The notes under the pieces: model-generated
The model's database searches: none
What the model saw: only the letters and a program-made list of their open reading frames with translations
What the model was told of the DNA's origin: nothing
In this document: positions 5,426 to 6,505 of the stretch, piece by piece
Position numbering within the stretch: the first letter of the stretch is position 1
How the letters are laid out: each line of letters starts with the position of its first letter
Origin: DATEVL01 sp964448245
GTDB lineage: Bacteria > Chloroflexota > Anaerolineae > Anaerolineales > E44-bin32
Direction: 5' to 3'
NCBI GenBank assembly: GCA_964448245.1
Contig: CAYUWF010000119.1
Coordinates: 1-6,505 of the forward strand
DNA length: 6,505 bases
Program-made: the position numbers and the translations under genes

Positions 5426-5493
5426 TGTGAAGAGTATTCCAGGTGCGGTGTGGCCCTTTGTAGAATTGCGACGCATGCGTGCTCGCCGCCCAT
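5422..5493 (-). CDS. Short upstream ORF (23 aa), stop overlaps esterase start
   Basis: The ATG at 5493 has GGAGG with a seven-base spacer. The frame reads MGGEHACVAILQRATPHLEY and three more codons, then TGA at 5422-5424, sharing bases with the esterase ATG (5423-5425) as ATGA. Such overlap is typical of translational coupling. Known class 1 integrons use a comparable short ORF near attI to boost translation of cassette genes lacking ribosome sites; a similar role here is inferred. The same frame is open upstream through the whole attC to an ATG at 5658 that lacks a ribosome site. Confidence 0.55.
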   Translation of the reverse strand: MGGEHACVAILQRATPHLEYSSQ

Positions 5494-5516
5494 GGCTTGT
5501 CCTCCCGGTGAGCGCC
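5494..5516 (-). promoter_or_regulatory. Post-attC leader with strong ribosome-binding site
   Basis: Directly after the attC end, the minus strand carries GGCGCTCACCGGGAGGACAAGCC and then the ATG of the short ORF. It shares the CCGGGAGGACA core, and its position relative to GTTGGGC, with the leader at 3540-3560. It supplies the only good ribosome-binding site upstream of the esterase. Confidence 0.5.
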
Positions 5517-5596
5517 GCCCAACGCCCGGATAAGCTGCGAAGCCCGCGTCCGCCGCGGTTAGCGCGGGCTTCGTCAGCTTCGTCCGGTTGTTGGGC
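5517..5596 (-). repeat. Integron attC site, best conserved in the window
   Basis: The outer boxes are exact: GCCCAAC (RYYYAAC) and GTTGGGC (GTTRRRY). Between them, on the minus strand, CCGGACGAAGCTGA then CGAAGCCCGCG pairs with CGCGGGCTTCG then CAGCTTATCCGG. One base is unpaired in the 5' arm, and there is a small internal mismatch between the two arm blocks. The 14-base loop sits between the CGCGGGC arms. Total length is 80 bp. The position of the extra bases and the GGGCGTTGGGC 3' end both favour minus orientation, matching the genes. It closes the gene-poor cassette on its right and precedes the esterase cassette. Confidence 0.85.
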
Positions 5597-5814
5597 AGCC
5601 CCAGTTGTGACCCGCCTCTGTAGGTGGCCTTGAAAGTAAGACGAGCTGCTTGTTGCATTTTGAATCCGTGCCGACCATCCGTCAGCGAGTCGGTCCGCTC
5701 GCGGTGAAGACTCTACCGTATCGAGTCGCCTTGGAGGTCATTCCTACCAACCGCAGCGCTTTCCAGAAGGCAACTTGGTTCGCCGTGAGGACGGGCCTGC
5801 GCAGGCGCTCCAGT
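5597..5814 (-). other. Gene-poor cassette body
   Basis: Between two attC sites lie about 220 bases with no gene that can be supported. One minus-strand frame is open from the cassette edge (see 5682-5816). Another starts at ATG 5658 without a ribosome site and runs through the attC. No terminator or clear promoter is seen. Cassettes without an obvious gene are known in chromosomal arrays and may carry promoters or RNAs; nothing specific is recognisable here. Confidence 0.4.
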
Positions 5815-5816
5815 TG
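5682..5816 (-). pseudogene. Possible ORF remnant (44 codons, no start)
   Basis: After a TAG at 5817-5819, a frame stays open for 44 codons (QLERLRRPVLTANQVAFWKA and onward) to TGA at 5682-5684. The first half has GC-rich third positions and looks coding. It begins exactly at the cassette boundary, with no start codon other than an internal ATG at 5741 that lacks a ribosome site. It could be the tail of a gene lost by recombination. No family is recognised. Confidence 0.25.
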
Positions 5817-5942
5817 CTAACGCCCACTCCTGACCTGCAGGGCGATGTTCACCGGGCCTCGCCGCACGCTAACCCTCCCGCCGAGCCTTGACAGGCCCAT
5901 ACGCATGGCGTGACGCGCCGCGTGCAGGCCACTTGGTTTCGG
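5815..5942 (-). repeat. Candidate integron attC site (MOSC cassette)
   Basis: On the minus strand the segment starts CCGAAAC, seven bases after the MOSC stop codon, and ends GGGCGTTAGCA. Inner arms GGCCTGCACGCGGCG (5930-5916) and CGCCCTGCAGGTC (5844-5832) pair over most of their length, with two unpaired bases in the 5' arm. The centre holds GGGCCT/AGGCCC (pairing 5893-5898 with 5854-5859). The terminal boxes are only partly consensus, and at 128 bp the site is long. Placement just after the gene stop supports it. Confidence 0.45.
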
Positions 5943-5948
5943 GGCCCG

Positions 5949-6505
5949 CTAGCCTGCGCCACGAGCCGACGCAGCGCCGTCCGGATGGATGAGGGACTCT
6001 GCCACGGCTTGAAGGCTGACCCTGCAATCGGGGTGGCGGAGCACCCGAACGGCATCGCCGGCGCCGACCTCACCCTCCTCGAGCACTCGGAGATAGGCGC
6101 CGAAACGAGCGACGGACAGGAAGCGCCTCGGGAAGCGGGGATAGGCCAAGCGCACGCCCAGTTTGAAACATGGAAGCCGCGGCTGGGCGACTTCGAGCAG
6201 GGCTGTCCCCACTCGCCACCGCTCGCCGACCACCGCCGAGCGAAGATCGAGACCCTGCACGGTGAGGTTCTCCCCAAACAGCCCGGGGCTGGTCGCGATG
6301 CCCTCATGGTCGGCCCAGTACCGATAATCCTCCGCTGCGTACGCGTACACCGCCTTGTCTGGACCCCCGTGCACCGCCCGGTCGGCCTGGTCGTCGCCAT
6401 CGAGGTTCATGCGGCGCACTCGGATGGCTCGATCGCCGACCGGGTGTTTCCAGATCCCCGTCCGTACCACGCGCCCCCGCCACAGGATCTCCCGGACGGC
6501 GCCCA
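5949..6505 (-). CDS. MOSC domain-containing protein (YiiM-like), 5' end outside window
   Basis: MOSC domains bind the molybdenum cofactor or carry sulfur. YiiM-type stand-alone proteins act in the cytosol, and some reduce N-hydroxylated compounds using molybdopterin. The visible part of about 184 residues contains VRTGIWKHPV, DQADRAVHGGPDKAVYAY, PGLFGENLTVQGLDL and QPRLPCFKLG with the conserved Cys that can ligate the cofactor, followed by a C-terminal GDAVRVLRHPD strand and a helical tail. The frame is open without a stop to the window edge (GAVREILWRGR precedes VRTG). I therefore treat it as incomplete, lacking perhaps 15-30 N-terminal residues, rather than starting at GTG 6470, which would cut into conserved sequence. 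It is very GC-rich. A candidate attC follows seven bases after its stop. Confidence 0.88.
   Translation of the reverse strand, partial: GAVREILWRGRVVRTGIWKHPVGDRAIRVRRMNLDGDDQADRAVHGGPDKAVYAYAAEDYRYWADHEGIATSPGLFGENLTVQGLDLRSAVVGERWRVGTALLEVAQPRLPCFKLGVRLAYPRFPRRFLSVARFGAYLRVLEEGEVGAGDAVRVLRHPDCRVSLQAVAESLIHPDGAASARGAG

Noticed and set aside
5849..6400. Alternative minus-strand frame (183 codons) within the MOSC gene
   Set aside because: Arg/Ser/Cys-rich shadow; the MOSC frame carries the conserved motifs.
1..6505. CRISPR array, rRNA or riboswitch
   Set aside because: No regularly spaced repeats, rRNA signatures or recognisable aptamer sequences were seen.

Overview
The window looks like part of an integron gene-cassette array, or a CALIN (attC cluster lacking its integron integrase), from a high-GC environmental bacterium. 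The taxon cannot be fixed from the sequence. All cassette genes read on the minus strand. Several are followed by an imperfect inverted repeat with attC architecture: an RYYYAAC-like box at the 5' end, GTTRRRY at the 3' end, paired inner arms with unpaired bases, and a variable central hairpin. Neighbouring genes differ visibly in base composition: the esterase and one RibD_C protein are clearly less GC-rich than the rest. They belong to unrelated families, as expected for cassettes of different origin. No intI or attI is present. If the array has one, it should lie beyond the right edge.

Right to left, in the direction of the minus strand: (1) a MOSC-domain protein running off the right edge, with a long candidate attC (5815-5942); (2) a cassette with no convincing gene (about 5520-5818), ending in the best attC of the window (5517-5596); (3) a family IV/HSL alpha/beta-hydrolase (4493-5425), preceded by a 23-codon upstream ORF whose stop overlaps its start codon, and followed by a degenerate attC (4430-4498); (4) a SAM-dependent methyltransferase (3608-4396) whose C-terminal codons lie inside its attC (3561-3660); (5) a RibD C-terminal/dihydrofolate-reductase-family protein (2788-3384) with a 30-codon upstream ORF, no visible attC, and an orphan C-terminal coding remnant directly behind it; (6) a second RibD_C-family protein (2052-2630); (7) a truncated IS481-like element on the plus strand (about 1679-2028), bracketed by two GCTAACGGA boxes; (8) a very small Cys/His protein gene (1487-1621) with a strong ribosome-binding site and an in-frame TGA where the second Cys of a CPxC motif is expected, followed by a long candidate attC (1314-1460); (9) a membrane-protein cassette (start 1271) cut near position 790.

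At about 790 the membrane-protein gene is joined to the C-terminal catalytic domain of a phage/island-type tyrosine recombinase (to position 101). This is not an integron integrase. Downstream of it are a tandem 12-bp repeat (70-93) and a tRNA 3'-end-like segment (about 31-55). The left end is therefore the end of a tRNA-targeting integrative element that has collapsed onto the distal end of the cassette array.

The most interesting points are the array itself, the opal codon in the small Cys/His protein, the matching SD-plus-short-ORF leaders placed directly after two attC sites, and the IS fragment trimmed at an attC-like cleavage motif.
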